Source: Mesorhizobium sangaii (GTDB lineage: Bacteria > Pseudomonadota > Alphaproteobacteria > Rhizobiales > Rhizobiaceae). From it: 64,000 bases of DNA. The stretch spans positions 62,001 through 126,000 of the forward strand of contig NZ_JACHEF010000008.1 in the NCBI RefSeq assembly GCF_014207355.1. Direction: 5' to 3'. Under the pieces are notes generated by a model. It saw nothing but the letters and a program-made list of their open reading frames with translations. It was not told the origin of the DNA and did not search any database. Below are positions 35,343-44,190 of the stretch, piece by piece. A program made the translations under genes and the position numbers. Every line of letters starts with the position of its first letter. The stretch's first letter is position 1.

Positions 35343-35355
35343 TAAGCCAAGCCGC

Positions 35356-36630
35356 TTACGACAGCTTGGCGATGATGGTGCGCAGCGCTTCGCCGAAACG
35401 GTGGATCTCATCGACCGTGTTGTAGTGGACCAGCGAGGCGCGGATGGCGCCGCTGTCCATCGACAGGTTGAGCCGCTTCATCAGCCGCGGCGCGTACATG
35501 TGGCCATCGCGGATGCCGATCTGCATGTCGGCCATTTCCTCGACGATCCTTTGCGGTGACAGCTTGCCGATGTTGAAGCAGAAAGTCGGCACGCGTTCGG
35601 TGATACGGGCTTCGTCGGAAACGCCGTAGATCGTCGCGCCGCAATCCTTGAGCACGCCAAGCATCTCGCGCGCCAGCACCAGCTCATAGTCGCGGATGGC
35701 ACCCATGCCGGCGACGATGTTTTCGCGCCGCGAGCGGTTGTTGGATGGCGCGAGATTGCGGCCGATCAGTTCGAGATACTGCACGGCCGCATCCATGCCC
35801 GAGACGTTCTCATAAATGAAGGTGCCGGCCTCGACCTTGTAGGGCGGCTCGTCGGGAATGAAATCCTCGCGGAAGGTCGGCAGCCGCTTCAGCGTCTCGA
35901 AGCGCCCCCACAGGAACCCCATATGCGGCGAGAAGTTCTTGTAGCCGGAGCAGACGAGGTAATCGCAGTCCCAGGCCTGCACGTCGATCAACCCATGCGG
36001 CCCATAGTGCACGCAGTCGAGGAACACCTCGGCGCCGGCCGCGTGCGCGATCTTGGCCACCGAAGCGACATCGACGATCGAGCCGATCGAATGTGCGGTG
36101 ACCGTGCAGGCGACCAGCCGGGTACGGTCGGAAACCAGCGGGCGCAGGTCGTCGACATGCAGATTGCCGTCCTCGCGCATACGCCACCATTTGAACTTGG
36201 CGCCGGCGGACTCCAGCGCCAGCCACGTGGCGATGTTGGCGTCGTGGTCCATGTCGGTGATGACGATCTCGTCGCGCTCTTGAAGCATCTGGCCGATGCC
36301 GAGGCTGACCAGGCGGATGAACGAGGTGGCGTTCATGCCGAAGCAGATTTCGGCTGGGCTGGCGGCGTTGATCAGCAGGGCGACACTCTCGCGGGCGTCG
36401 GCGACCGACTGGTCGACGGTGACGCTGCGGCCATAGCGGCCACCGCGCTGCACATTGTGCGAAACCAGATGGTTGGTCACCGCGTCGAGCACGCTCTGTG
36501 GAATCTGCGCGCCGGCGGCATTGTCCATGAAGATGAAATCGCCGGCCCGCTGCAAGGCTGGAAACATGGTGCGGATGGTGTCGACGGGGAACGCGGCGGC
36601 GTTCGCATTGTCGGTTTGATGCTTGTTCAA
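35356..36630 (-). CDS. Class V aminotransferase, cysteine desulfurase-like (VC1184/TIGR01976 type)
   Basis: A 424-residue PLP enzyme. [17 protein letters not shown] at the start, [16 protein letters not shown] and the PLP Lys in [11 protein letters not shown] match the cysteine-desulfurase-like subgroup rather than true IscS, SufS or kynureninase. The start is taken as TTG at 36630 with GCAGGAGCC in front; an in-frame ATG at 36711 would add 27 non-conserved residues and overlap the upstream permease gene. It lies downstream of an amino-acid permease and binding protein on the same strand. The actual reaction is unknown. Confidence 0.8.
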   Translation of the reverse strand: MNKHQTDNANAAAFPVDTIRTMFPALQRAGDFIFMDNAAGAQIPQSVLDAVTNHLVSHNVQRGGRYGRSVTVDQSVADARESVALLINAASPAEICFGMNATSFIRLVSLGIGQMLQERDEIVITDMDHDANIATWLALESAGAKFKWWRMREDGNLHVDDLRPLVSDRTRLVACTVTAHSIGSIVDVASVAKIAHAAGAEVFLDCVHYGPHGLIDVQAWDCDYLVCSGYKNFSPHMGFLWGRFETLKRLPTFREDFIPDEPPYKVEAGTFIYENVSGMDAAVQYLELIGRNLAPSNNRSRRENIVAGMGAIRDYELVLAREMLGVLKDCGATIYGVSDEARITERVPTFCFNIGKLSPQRIVEEMADMQIGIRDGHMYAPRLMKRLNLSMDSGAIRASLVHYNTVDEIHRFGEALRTIIAKLS

Positions 36631-36676
36631 GGTTGGCTCCTGCGAAGGGCTTGGCGGGTGGGATCGGTTGGCGAGG

Positions 36677-37351
36677 TCAGCGCGTCTTCTCGGTCTTGAA
36701 GCGTTCTTCAAGCAGGCTGACGAGGCGGACCATCGGCCAGAGGAAGATGAGATAGACTAGAGCGGCGCCGATCAGCGGCGAGGGGTTGGCGTAGAGCGAC
36801 TGCGCGTTGGTCGCTTCCTTCAACAGTTCCGGCAGCGCCACGGTCGAGGCAAGCGAAGTGTCCTTGAACATCGAGACGCAGTTGCTGGTCATCGGCGGGA
36901 TGACCACGCGGATCGCCTGCGGCAGCACCACCTTGCGCAAGGTCAAAAAGAACGGCAGGCCGAGTGCCTGCGACGCCTCGAACTGGCCGCGCGGAATGCT
37001 TTCGATGCCGGAGCGGAACACTTCGGCCGAGTAGGCCGACATGATGATGGCGAAGGCCGTCACGGCGGACGCCCAGGACGACAGGCGGATGCCGAGGAAG
37101 GGCAGCGCATAGTAGATCAGGATCAGCACGACCAGCACCGGCAGGGCGCGGAATATGTCGGTGTAGCCGACCGCGAGCCACCGCAGCGGCTTCGGCGCAT
37201 AAAGCCGCACCAGGCTGATCGTCAGGCCGATCGGGATGCCGATGCCGATGCTCAAGATGCCGAGCAGCAGCGTGTTCAGGAAGCCGCGCAGCAGCGCCGG
37301 CAGGCTGGACATGATGACATCTGGGTTGAAGAAGGTGTCGATCAGCGACAT
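36677..37351 (-). CDS. Polar amino-acid ABC transporter permease (HisM/GlnP type)
   Basis: A 224-residue inner-membrane permease. It has [39 protein letters not shown] and an EAA loop [35 protein letters not shown]. The start at 37351 (MSLIDTFF) fits the family; the longer frame has no support. It pairs with the binding protein encoded 160 bases upstream. No second permease or ATPase gene is present here, so the importer is incomplete in this locus and must borrow a subunit encoded elsewhere. Confidence 0.88.
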   Translation of the reverse strand: MSLIDTFFNPDVIMSSLPALLRGFLNTLLLGILSIGIGIPIGLTISLVRLYAPKPLRWLAVGYTDIFRALPVLVVLILIYYALPFLGIRLSSWASAVTAFAIIMSAYSAEVFRSGIESIPRGQFEASQALGLPFFLTLRKVVLPQAIRVVIPPMTSNCVSMFKDTSLASTVALPELLKEATNAQSLYANPSPLIGAALVYLIFLWPMVRLVSLLEERFKTEKTR

Positions 37352-37452
37352 GGGAGCGTTCCCGAACCGTTTTGCGTCCCGTGACGCCAGAGCAAGACCC
37401 GAACACCGAAATCGGTGAGCCACATCGATGGCGGCTCCGGGAAGGGCATGAA

Positions 37453-37488
37453 TGAAAACAGGACGTGCCGGCCTTTCGAGCCGGCACG
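37453..37488 (-). terminator. Intrinsic terminator/attenuator between binding-protein and permease genes
   Basis: CGTGCCGGC and GCCGGCACG form a perfect 9-bp stem with a seven-base loop, followed on the minus strand by TCCTGTTTTC. It sits 23 bases after the binding-protein stop. Partial termination here would keep the binding protein in excess over the permease, a common arrangement. Confidence 0.7.
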
Positions 37489-37510
37489 CCTGCGTTCTGT
37501 CAGTCGCCGC

Positions 37511-38308
37511 TCAGGCCTTCGGCAGCGGCATTTCCTTGACGGTCGAAGAATCGGCTGGCGCGTCGCTTCCGAACCACTTCTTGTGGATCGCGGCCAGCGT
37601 GCCGTCCTTCTTCATCGCGGTGAGCGCGTCGTTCAGTTTGCCGAGCAGCGGGTGGTCCTTGGTCATCATCAGCCCGTACTGTTCGCCGGTCTTGATGCGC
37701 TCCTTGACCGTCAGGTCCTTCATCTTGGTGAAGGAGTACTGCATGCCAGGGATGTCGCTGACTGCCGCATCGACGCGTCCGGCGCTGAGATCGAGCAGCA
37801 GGTTCTGCTGCGTGTCATAGCCCTTCACGTCGGCGAAGCCATCGGCTTCCTGATGCGCCTTGACCCAGGTTTCGCCCGTCGAGCCGGACAGCACGCCGAC
37901 GATCTTGCCCTTGAGGTCGGCTTCGGCCTTGATCGGGCTGTCGGTCTTGGTGGCGATGCCCATGTCGGAATCATAATAGGGCTGCGTGAAAGACTGCGAC
38001 TTCAGCCGCTCCGGCGTGATGGTGATCGACGAGATGGCGACATCGATGCGCTTCGAGGTTGTGGCGGCGAACAGTGCCTGGAAGCCGAGGTCGGCAATAT
38101 CCGTGGTCATGCCGACGCGCTTGGCCGCCTCGTTGACGATGTCGACTTCATAGCCCTCGAACGTCCCGCTCTCGTTCTTGTACTCGAAGGGCGGATTGGT
38201 CGGGTAGGCACCGACATTGAGCACATCGGCGGCATAGGCGGTAGCCGGGCCGGCGGCGATGCCGATGGCGGCGGCGAGAAGCATGAGATTGCGACGGTTC
38301 AGGTTCAT
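37511..38308 (-). CDS. Polar amino-acid ABC transporter periplasmic binding protein
   Basis: A 265-residue SBP family 3 protein (FliY/GlnH/opine-binding type). It has a signal peptide (LMLLAAAIGIAAGPATAYAA) and the typical LNVGAYPTNPPFEYKNESG and FEGYEVDIVNEAAKRVG. TSKRIDVAISSITITPERL and LKGKIVGVLSGST follow. The start at 38308 follows a duplicated AGAGGGA ribosome binding site. A strong terminator separates it from the permease gene. The ligand class is a polar or aromatic amino acid; the details are unknown. Confidence 0.9.
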   Translation of the reverse strand: MNLNRRNLMLLAAAIGIAAGPATAYAADVLNVGAYPTNPPFEYKNESGTFEGYEVDIVNEAAKRVGMTTDIADLGFQALFAATTSKRIDVAISSITITPERLKSQSFTQPYYDSDMGIATKTDSPIKAEADLKGKIVGVLSGSTGETWVKAHQEADGFADVKGYDTQQNLLLDLSAGRVDAAVSDIPGMQYSFTKMKDLTVKERIKTGEQYGLMMTKDHPLLGKLNDALTAMKKDGTLAAIHKKWFGSDAPADSSTVKEMPLPKA

Positions 38309-38309
38309 T

Positions 38310-38337
38310 GGTGTTCCCTCTGGGGTGTTCCCTCTGG
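38310..38337 (-). repeat. Tandem duplication of a Shine-Dalgarno segment
   Basis: Two perfect adjacent 14-base copies, on the minus strand CCAGAGGGAACACC twice, end one base before the ATG at 38308. Each contains AGAGGGA, so the binding-protein gene has two consecutive ribosome binding sites, one at normal spacing. Confidence 0.6.
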
Positions 38338-38397
38338 TTGTTGATCGGGCGGGGCTGGCCCCGCACGGTTTCTTGCCGCCCCACCTTCGGCAGGGCG

Positions 38398-39588
38398 TCA
38401 ATTCATGGCCGCGACCATGCGGTCGAGCGCGGTCGCTATCTCCTTGCGTTCACGGCACACGCACATCCGCAGGAAGGCCGTTGCCGAACTTCCGAAGAGA
38501 TGGCCGGGCGCCAGCCCGACGCGCGCCGTCTCGAGAATCCTGGTGCAGGCGCGCCGGGCATCGCTCTCGCCTTCCATGGCAAAGAAGGCATACATGCCGC
38601 CGCGCGGTTTCGTTGGCAGGATGACACCCGGAATTTGCGCCAGCCGGTCATAGGCGAGGTCAAGGCCAGTCCTGATCCGCTGCCTGATCCCCTCGACCAG
38701 CGGCTCGCCCTGGCGGATCGCTGCAACCGCACCGGCCTGGATTGGCGCGGCGGTGCCGCTGTTGACATATTGCGTCATGGCGCCGAGTTGGTCGGCCACC
38801 CCGGACGGATGCGTCAGCCAGCCGATGCGCCAGCCGGTCATCGCCCAGGCCTTCGAGAAGCTGTTGACCGACAGCACCCTGTCGCCATCCTCGGCGATCT
38901 GCAGGATGGAGGGCGCAACATCGCCATCGAAATAGAGCCGGCCGTAGACCTCGTCGGAGATGATCCAGATGCCGGTGCGCCGGCTGAACTCGAGCAGCGC
39001 GCGCATTTCCTCGGCAGAGGCGGTCCAGCCGGTCGGGTTGGACGGCGTCGACAGGAAGATCGCCCGCGTGCGGGCGTCGCAGGTCGCGAACAGCCGGTCT
39101 AGGTCGAGATGCCAGTCGCCATTGAAGTCGAGCGAGAACGGCCGTGGCTCGCCGCCGATCAAGTGGATGGCGTTGTGGATGTTGGGCCATTGCGGCGCGA
39201 CATAGACGACGTTGGTGCCGGTATCGACCAGCAGCTCCAGCGCCAGGTACAGCGCCTGCATGCCGCCCGGCGTGACCGTGGTGCGCGCGACCGGGATCGG
39301 CCGGCCATGGATGCCCGTCTGGTACTCCGACAGCGCCTCATTCAAGGGGCCATGACCGCGCATGTTGGGAACGTAGAAGGTCAGGCCTTCATCGAAGACC
39401 GCCTTGGCGGCGTCGCGGATGAAAGCGGGCGTCACCATGTCGCCTTCGCCGTACCAGAGCGCGATGACGTCGCCGAGTTCGCGCGCCCGAACGGCAAGAT
39501 TGGCGATGTTCTCGGTGTGCAGGTCACGGATCTGCGCGCGAATGCCATCGAAGGCATAGCGCGCGCTGGACGATGACTGGGGCAGCAT
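38398..39588 (-). CDS. Class I/II PLP-dependent aminotransferase
   Basis: A 396-residue aspartate-aminotransferase-fold enzyme. PLP phosphate and substrate regions VTPGGMQALYLALELL, the STPSNPTGW segment, ISDEVYGRLYF and the PLP Lys in SVNSFSKAWAMTGWRIGW are visible. The ATG at 39588 lacks a good ribosome binding site; GGAGGGG lies 18 bases further up, so a TTG at 39597 is an alternative start. It lies upstream of the amino-acid binding-protein gene, separated by 89 bases. A TTTTAAGCTTAAAA palindrome lies 130 bases upstream. It would supply a 2-oxo acid, possibly for the IorAB enzyme further along. Confidence 0.88.
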   Translation of the reverse strand: MLPQSSSSARYAFDGIRAQIRDLHTENIANLAVRARELGDVIALWYGEGDMVTPAFIRDAAKAVFDEGLTFYVPNMRGHGPLNEALSEYQTGIHGRPIPVARTTVTPGGMQALYLALELLVDTGTNVVYVAPQWPNIHNAIHLIGGEPRPFSLDFNGDWHLDLDRLFATCDARTRAIFLSTPSNPTGWTASAEEMRALLEFSRRTGIWIISDEVYGRLYFDGDVAPSILQIAEDGDRVLSVNSFSKAWAMTGWRIGWLTHPSGVADQLGAMTQYVNSGTAAPIQAGAVAAIRQGEPLVEGIRQRIRTGLDLAYDRLAQIPGVILPTKPRGGMYAFFAMEGESDARRACTRILETARVGLAPGHLFGSSATAFLRMCVCRERKEIATALDRMVAAMN

Positions 39589-39717
39589 AAACGACAAGGA
39601 CTGAAACCCCTCCCACCCGGAGCACCACGATGGACTGGCCGGCAAGCCCGTCCGGCACCGCAGTCGCCACCGATCTTGGAATGCTTATCCAAAGCGCGGC
39701 GCTTTTCAAGGCGAAAG

Positions 39718-39731
39718 TTTTAAGCTTAAAA
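39718..39731. promoter_or_regulatory. Palindrome TTTTAAGCTTAAAA upstream of aminotransferase
   Basis: A perfect 14-bp palindrome, extended by GCGAAAG on the left and a matching CTTTCGC-like end on the right (left GCGAAAG, right AGTTTCGC). It is one of four similar sites (consensus TTTMAAGCTTRAAA) in promoter regions between 39 and 56 kb. A G/C hairpin next to it may terminate the HpaI aldolase gene. Confidence 0.55.
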
Positions 39732-39772
39732 AGTTTCGCCGGCCTGTTGCCGGGCCGATACGCCTTTTTGCG

Positions 39773-40549
39773 CTAGCTGCGCCCTTCTCGTGCCAACTCG
39801 GCACGCGCGGCGGAGGCGCCGGCGGCAGCGCCCGCACCGAGAAACATCGTGTCGCTGGCCAGCACGAAGAAGCTAGCACCGATGGCGGCCCATTGGGCCA
39901 CGTCCTGCGGCTTTGCGCAGAAGATGCCTGATGTCCTGCCATGCGCAACCGTGACGCCGATGATCCTGCGGATCGCATAGGTGAGCTTGTCGGCGCCTTT
40001 CGGTCCGATCGCATCGATCGACACCGAGAGATCCCCGGGGCCGACGAAGATCACGTCGACGCCGTCGACGGCGGCGATCACTTCGATGTTGGCCAGCCCT
40101 TCCGATGTCTCGACCTGGACCGCGACGACGATCCTGTCATTGGCGCCGGCGAGATATTCTGGAATGCGATAGCCGTAGCCGGCCGCCCGGCCGGGCCCGA
40201 CGCCGCGCTCGCCCTGTGGCGGATAGCGCGAGGCTTTGACGGCCATCGCCGCCTGGGCGGCGGTCGAGACGCGTGGGATCAGCACCCCTTGCGCGCCACT
40301 GTCCAGCGCCGCCTGGATGGCTTCCGGCGCATGGCCGGGAACGCGGACCATGGCAGGCACGCGATGCACGTCGGCCGCTCGCACCATGGTCTCGATCATG
40401 TCGCGCGAGACCTGCGCATGCTCCCAGTCGATGCAGACAAAATCGAGGCCGGACTGCGCCATCACTTCGACTGCGACGGGGTGGGGAATGGCGGCAAAGG
40501 AACCGACGAGGCTCGTCTTGCCGATACACTTCTGGCGGAACTCGCTCAT
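39773..40549 (-). CDS. HpcH/HpaI-family aldolase
   Basis: A 258-residue class II metal-dependent aldolase. Family features: GSFAAIPHPVAVEVMAQSG, FVCIDWEHAQVS, the catalytic-region Arg in MVRVPGHAP, and the metal-binding Glu/Asp in VQVETSEGLAN and FVGPGDLSVSID. These enzymes cleave 4-hydroxy-2-oxo acids or related compounds to pyruvate or oxaloacetate plus an aldehyde. The second of two ATGs (40549) is preferred because AAAGGG then lies at a normal distance. It is divergent from the LLM monooxygenase with a shared palindromic site between them. Confidence 0.88.
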   Translation of the reverse strand: MSEFRQKCIGKTSLVGSFAAIPHPVAVEVMAQSGLDFVCIDWEHAQVSRDMIETMVRAADVHRVPAMVRVPGHAPEAIQAALDSGAQGVLIPRVSTAAQAAMAVKASRYPPQGERGVGPGRAAGYGYRIPEYLAGANDRIVVAVQVETSEGLANIEVIAAVDGVDVIFVGPGDLSVSIDAIGPKGADKLTYAIRRIIGVTVAHGRTSGIFCAKPQDVAQWAAIGASFFVLASDTMFLGAGAAAGASAARAELAREGRS

Positions 40550-40608
40550 GCCCATCCCTTTCTCGCTCTGCCGGAATCCATATCCGCAAACGACCGTCAG
40601 GCGAAGCT

Positions 40609-40624
40609 ATTTCAGGCTTGAAAT
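40609..40624. promoter_or_regulatory. Palindrome ATTTCAGGCTTGAAAT between aldolase and LLM genes
   Basis: ATTTCA and TGAAAT are perfect arms around a GGCT centre, midway between the two divergent starts (60 bases to 40549, 48 bases to 40672). It matches the TTTMAAGCTTRAAA sites near the aminotransferase, monooxygenase and cyclase genes. Confidence 0.55.
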
Positions 40625-40671
40625 ATTTTCGCGCGAGCCTAGCGTGTGCTCTCCCGCCACGAGTTCCAGAC

Positions 40672-41763
40672 ATGATCAAAGCGCATCCCCTGCACGGCCC
40701 GAACAAACTGAAGCTCGGCGTCTTTTCGACCAATGCCGATGGCGGCCTTGCCATCACCGACGTTCCGGAACGCTGGGCGGCAGGCTGGCAGGACAATCTG
40801 ACGGCGGCCCAGATCGCCGACCGCGCCGGGCTGGAATTCATGCTGCCGATCGCACGCTGGCGCGGCTTCGGCGGCCGCAACAAGGTGCGTGAATGGTCGT
40901 TCGAGACCTTCACCTGGGCGGCGGCACTCAGCATGGCTACCGAACAGATCGGCCTGTTCATGACCGTGCATGTGCCGCTCGTGCATCCGCTCTACGCTGC
41001 CAAGGCGCTGGCGACGGTCGATCACATCAGCCAGGGCCGCGCCGGGCTCAACATCGTCTGCGGCTGGAACCCGAAGGAGTTCGGCATGTTCGGCACGCCG
41101 CTGGTCGAAAAGGGCTACGACCAGGCGGCCGAATGGATCGAAATCCTCGAACAGCTTTATGCCTCGAGCGAGCCTCTAGACTATGAAGGCACCTATTATC
41201 GCCTCAAGGAAGCTGTGAGCCGGCCGGCCAGTTTGCAAGTTCCGCGCCCGGTGACGATGAACGCTGCTTTCGGCGGGCCGGGTCGCGATTTCGCCGCCGC
41301 CAGATGCGACTACCTGTTCACGACCTTTTCCGAGATGAGCGATGCCGGCAAGCACGTCGCCGACATTCGCGAGCGCGCCGACAAGGTGGGCCGTGATGTC
41401 GGCGTCTACACGGTGGCGCATGTCGTCTGCCGCCCGACGATGGAAGAGGCGCAGGCCTATTACACGCGCTATGCCGTCAATATGGCCGACCACGACGCGG
41501 TCGATGCCCACATGGCCGGCAAGAAGGAATTCTCGCAATCGCACGACCCGCATGCCTATGACCGCTACCGGCAGCGTTTTGCCGGCGGCGCCGGCACTTA
41601 TCCCCTGATTGGAACGCCCGAAACGATTGCCGCCGACATGGCCGCCATTGCCGAGCAGGGCTACCACGGGATCGCGCTGTCCTTCGTCAACTACACGCAG
41701 GAATTGCCCTATTTCTGCGATCATGTGCTGCCGCTTTTGAGGCGGGCTGGCTATCGAGGATAA
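40672..41763 (+). CDS. LLM-class flavin-dependent monooxygenase (RutA/SsuD-like)
   Basis: A 363-residue bacterial-luciferase-like enzyme using FMNH2 and O2. Features: KLGVFSTNADGG at strand 1, AQIADRAGLEFMLPIARWRG, VDHISQGRAGLNIVCGWNPKEFGMFG and a C-terminal GTPETIAADMAAIAEQGYHG. These match the subgroup with RutA, dimethylsulfone monooxygenase and SsuD. RutA relatives cleave amide or lactam C-N bonds oxidatively. The ATG at 40672 begins the conserved sequence; upstream frame is antisense to the aldolase gene. No flavin reductase adjoins it. The Rid-family gene ends convergently seven bases after its stop. Confidence 0.85.
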   Translation: MIKAHPLHGPNKLKLGVFSTNADGGLAITDVPERWAAGWQDNLTAAQIADRAGLEFMLPIARWRGFGGRNKVREWSFETFTWAAALSMATEQIGLFMTVHVPLVHPLYAAKALATVDHISQGRAGLNIVCGWNPKEFGMFGTPLVEKGYDQAAEWIEILEQLYASSEPLDYEGTYYRLKEAVSRPASLQVPRPVTMNAAFGGPGRDFAAARCDYLFTTFSEMSDAGKHVADIRERADKVGRDVGVYTVAHVVCRPTMEEAQAYYTRYAVNMADHDAVDAHMAGKKEFSQSHDPHAYDRYRQRFAGGAGTYPLIGTPETIAADMAAIAEQGYHGIALSFVNYTQELPYFCDHVLPLLRRAGYRG

Positions 41764-41770
41764 GCAAAGG

Positions 41771-42166
41771 TCATTCTGGGATGACGGCTGTGGCCTGGAT
41801 CTCGACCTTGGCGCGGTCCTCGACCAGCGCCATCACCTGCATGGCGGCCATCGCCGGAAAATGCCGGCCGATCACCTCGCGATAGGCCTCGCCGATGCCC
41901 CGGAGGTTGGCGCGGTATTCAGCCTTGTCGGTGAAATACCAGGTCATCGAAGTGATGTGCCGCGGCCCGGCCCCGGCTTCCGCCAGCACCGCCACGATGT
42001 TCTGAAGCGTCTGCCGCACCTGGCCGACGAAATCGTCGGTCTCGAACTGGCACTGGCCGTTCCACCCGACCTGTCCGCCAACGAAGACGAGCTTGCCGCG
42101 CGCGGCGACGCCATTGGCGTAACCGACAGGTTTTGCCCAGCCCTCCGGCTGCAGAATCTCGTGCAT
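41771..42166 (-). CDS. Rid (YjgF/YER057c) family protein, lacking the catalytic Arg
   Basis: A 131-residue trimeric chorismate-mutase-fold protein. The opening FVGGQVGWNGQ and late KVEIQATAVIPE strands are typical of the family. In RidA proper a PAR motif carries the Arg needed for enamine/imine hydrolysis; here the corresponding segment reads FPAMAAMQV, so that Arg is absent. It is the last gene of the operon led by the monooxygenase/reductase at 45421-47715, 63 bases after the acyl-CoA dehydrogenase gene. The substrate may be an enamine intermediate of that pathway, but the chemistry must differ from RidA. Confidence 0.85.
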   Translation of the reverse strand: MHEILQPEGWAKPVGYANGVAARGKLVFVGGQVGWNGQCQFETDDFVGQVRQTLQNIVAVLAEAGAGPRHITSMTWYFTDKAEYRANLRGIGEAYREVIGRHFPAMAAMQVMALVEDRAKVEIQATAVIPE

Positions 42167-42229
42167 TCAAAACCTCCCGGTAGTCCAAAAACCAAGTCTC
42201 AAAATCGAATACCCGTCAATTTCCTGCCG

Positions 42230-43378
42230 TCAGGCCGCGCCCATTACCTGTCGCGCAATCACCACCTTCTGCACGTCCGAGGCACCCTCGTAGATGCGCA
42301 GCGCGCGGATCTCGCGATACAGGCTTTCGACGATATGACCTTTGCGAACGCCGTCGCCGCCATGCAGCTGTACTGCCTTGTCGATCACCTCTTGCGCCTT
42401 GTCGGTGGCGAACAGCTTGGCCATCGCCGCCTCGCGCGTCACCCGCGGGGCACCCATGTCCTTGGTCCATGCGGCGCGGTAGACCAGGAGCGCCGCCGCA
42501 TCGACGTCGAGCGCCATGTCGGCGACATGGCCCTGCACCATCTGCAACTCGGCCATCGGCGCGCCGAACAGTTTGCGCTCGGCCACCCTTTTGATGCTTT
42601 CATCCAGTGCGCGACGGGCAAAGCCGAGCGCTGCCGCACCCACAGTCGAACGGAACACGTCGAGCACCGACATGGCGATGCGGAAGCCGTCGCCCGGTCT
42701 GCCGATCAGCGCCGAGACGGGCAGGCGGACCTGCTCGAACGACAGCCGCGCCAGCGGATGCGGCGCGATGACTTCAAGGCGCTCGGCGATGCCAAGGCCT
42801 TTGGCATCGCCCGGCACCAGAAAGGCGGAAAGCCCCTTGGCGCCCGGCGCTTCGCCGGTGCGGGCAAAGACGACATAGAGATCGGCGATGCCGCCATTGG
42901 AGATCCAGGTCTTTTCACCGGACAGAACATAGCTGTCGCCGTCGCGGGTCGCCATCATCTCCGTGTTGGCGACGTCCGAGCCGGAGCGCGGTTCCGACAG
43001 GGCGAAGGCGGAAATCGCCTTGCCGGCACGTGTCTTCGAAAGCCATTGCTGCTGCTCGGGCGTGCCGAACAGGCTGAGCGCGCCGGTGCCGAGCCCTTGC
43101 ATGGCGAAGGCGAAATCGGCCAGCCCGTCATGGCGGGCGAGCGTCTCGCGCGTGATGCACAGCGTGCGCACGTCGAGGGGGCCGGGATTGTCCGTGTCTA
43201 CAGCCGTCGGCTTCAGCCATCCGTCCGTGCCGAGCTTGCCCACCAGTTCGCGGCAGGCGGCATCGACGTCATGATGGTCGACAGGCAGGTTCTTCGAACA
43301 CCATGCCTCCAGCCGCTCGGCCAGTTCGCGATGGCGGTCTTCGAAGAACGGCCAGGAGAGGAAACTCTTGTCAGCCAT
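42230..43378 (-). CDS. Acyl-CoA dehydrogenase
   Basis: A 382-residue FAD-dependent acyl-CoA dehydrogenase passing electrons to ETF. FAD-binding and substrate segments [15 protein letters not shown] and [14 protein letters not shown] are present. [29 protein letters not shown] and the catalytic Glu in IYEGASDVQ follow. The start at 43378 overlaps the crotonase stop (ATGA). It fits a ring- or chain-dehydrogenation step in the CoA-thioester pathway of this operon. Confidence 0.93.
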   Translation of the reverse strand: MADKSFLSWPFFEDRHRELAERLEAWCSKNLPVDHHDVDAACRELVGKLGTDGWLKPTAVDTDNPGPLDVRTLCITRETLARHDGLADFAFAMQGLGTGALSLFGTPEQQQWLSKTRAGKAISAFALSEPRSGSDVANTEMMATRDGDSYVLSGEKTWISNGGIADLYVVFARTGEAPGAKGLSAFLVPGDAKGLGIAERLEVIAPHPLARLSFEQVRLPVSALIGRPGDGFRIAMSVLDVFRSTVGAAALGFARRALDESIKRVAERKLFGAPMAELQMVQGHVADMALDVDAAALLVYRAAWTKDMGAPRVTREAAMAKLFATDKAQEVIDKAVQLHGGDGVRKGHIVESLYREIRALRIYEGASDVQKVVIARQVMGAA

Positions 43379-44190
43379 CAATTGCCCTCGAACACCGGCT
43401 TTTCCTTGGCCACGAATGCCTTGTAGGCGCGCTCGAAATCGCGTGTCTGCATGCAGATCGCTTGTGCCTGCGCTTCGGCTTCGATCGCCTGGTCGAGACC
43501 CATCGACCATTCCTGGTTGAGCTGCGTCTTGGTGATGCCGTGGGCGAAGGTCGGGCCGGAGACGATACGCGCCGCCATGTCCAGCGCGTCGGCCTCCAGC
43601 GATGCGGCATCGACCAGCCGGTTGTAGAAACCCCAGCGCTCGCCTTCCGCTGCCGTCATGGTGCGGCCGGTGTAGAGCAGTTCGGCGGCGCGGCCGTGGC
43701 CGATGATGCGCGGCAGGATCGCGCAAGCGCCCATGTCGCAGCCGGCAAGGCCGACGCGCGTGAACAGGAATGCCGTCTTGGCCTCCGGCGTGGCGATGCG
43801 GATGTCGGAACTCATGGCGATGATGGCGCCGGCGCCGACCGCAACGCCGTCAACCGCCGCAATGATCGGCTTACCGCAATTCAGCATTGCCTTGACGAAA
43901 TCGCCAGTCATTCGGGTGAAGGCCAAGAGCTGCTTCATGTCCATCTTAACCAGCGGCCCGATGATGTCGTGGACATCGCCGCCGGAGCAGAAATTGCCGC
44001 CATTGGACAGGAACACCACCGCGTCGACGTCGTCTGCATAGACGAGGTCGCGGAACGTATCGCGCAGCTCGGCATAGCTGTCGAAGGTCAGCGGGTTCTT
44101 GCGCTCAGGTCTGTCGAGCCGAACCTTGGCGATCCTGCCCTCGACCTGCCAGAGGAAATGCTTCGGCTCGAGGCCGGCCATCCCGGTCAT
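43378..44190 (-). CDS. Enoyl-CoA hydratase/crotonase family protein with MenB/BadI-like Asp
   Basis: A 270-residue crotonase. Oxyanion-hole regions are [10 protein letters not shown] and [12 protein letters not shown]. Where ordinary hydratases carry the second catalytic Glu, the sequence reads [10 protein letters not shown], placing an Asp there as in the ring-acting crotonases MenB and BadI (the alignment is my reading). It could therefore be a ring-opening hydrolase or a specialised hydratase acting on an alicyclic CoA thioester. It overlaps the MarR gene upstream by four bases and the acyl-CoA dehydrogenase gene downstream. Confidence 0.88.
   Translation of the reverse strand: MTGMAGLEPKHFLWQVEGRIAKVRLDRPERKNPLTFDSYAELRDTFRDLVYADDVDAVVFLSNGGNFCSGGDVHDIIGPLVKMDMKQLLAFTRMTGDFVKAMLNCGKPIIAAVDGVAVGAGAIIAMSSDIRIATPEAKTAFLFTRVGLAGCDMGACAILPRIIGHGRAAELLYTGRTMTAAEGERWGFYNRLVDAASLEADALDMAARIVSGPTFAHGITKTQLNQEWSMGLDQAIEAEAQAQAICMQTRDFERAYKAFVAKEKPVFEGN

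Noticed and set aside
35356-36630. Kynureninase for the proposed indole/kynurenine route
   Set aside because: It has the class V PLP fold, but its motifs ([25 protein letters not shown]) match the cysteine-desulfurase-like VC1184 subgroup instead.
38310-38337. CRISPR-like repeat
   Set aside because: Only two adjacent copies without spacers; it is a ribosome-binding-site duplication. No CRISPR array or cas gene was seen in the window.
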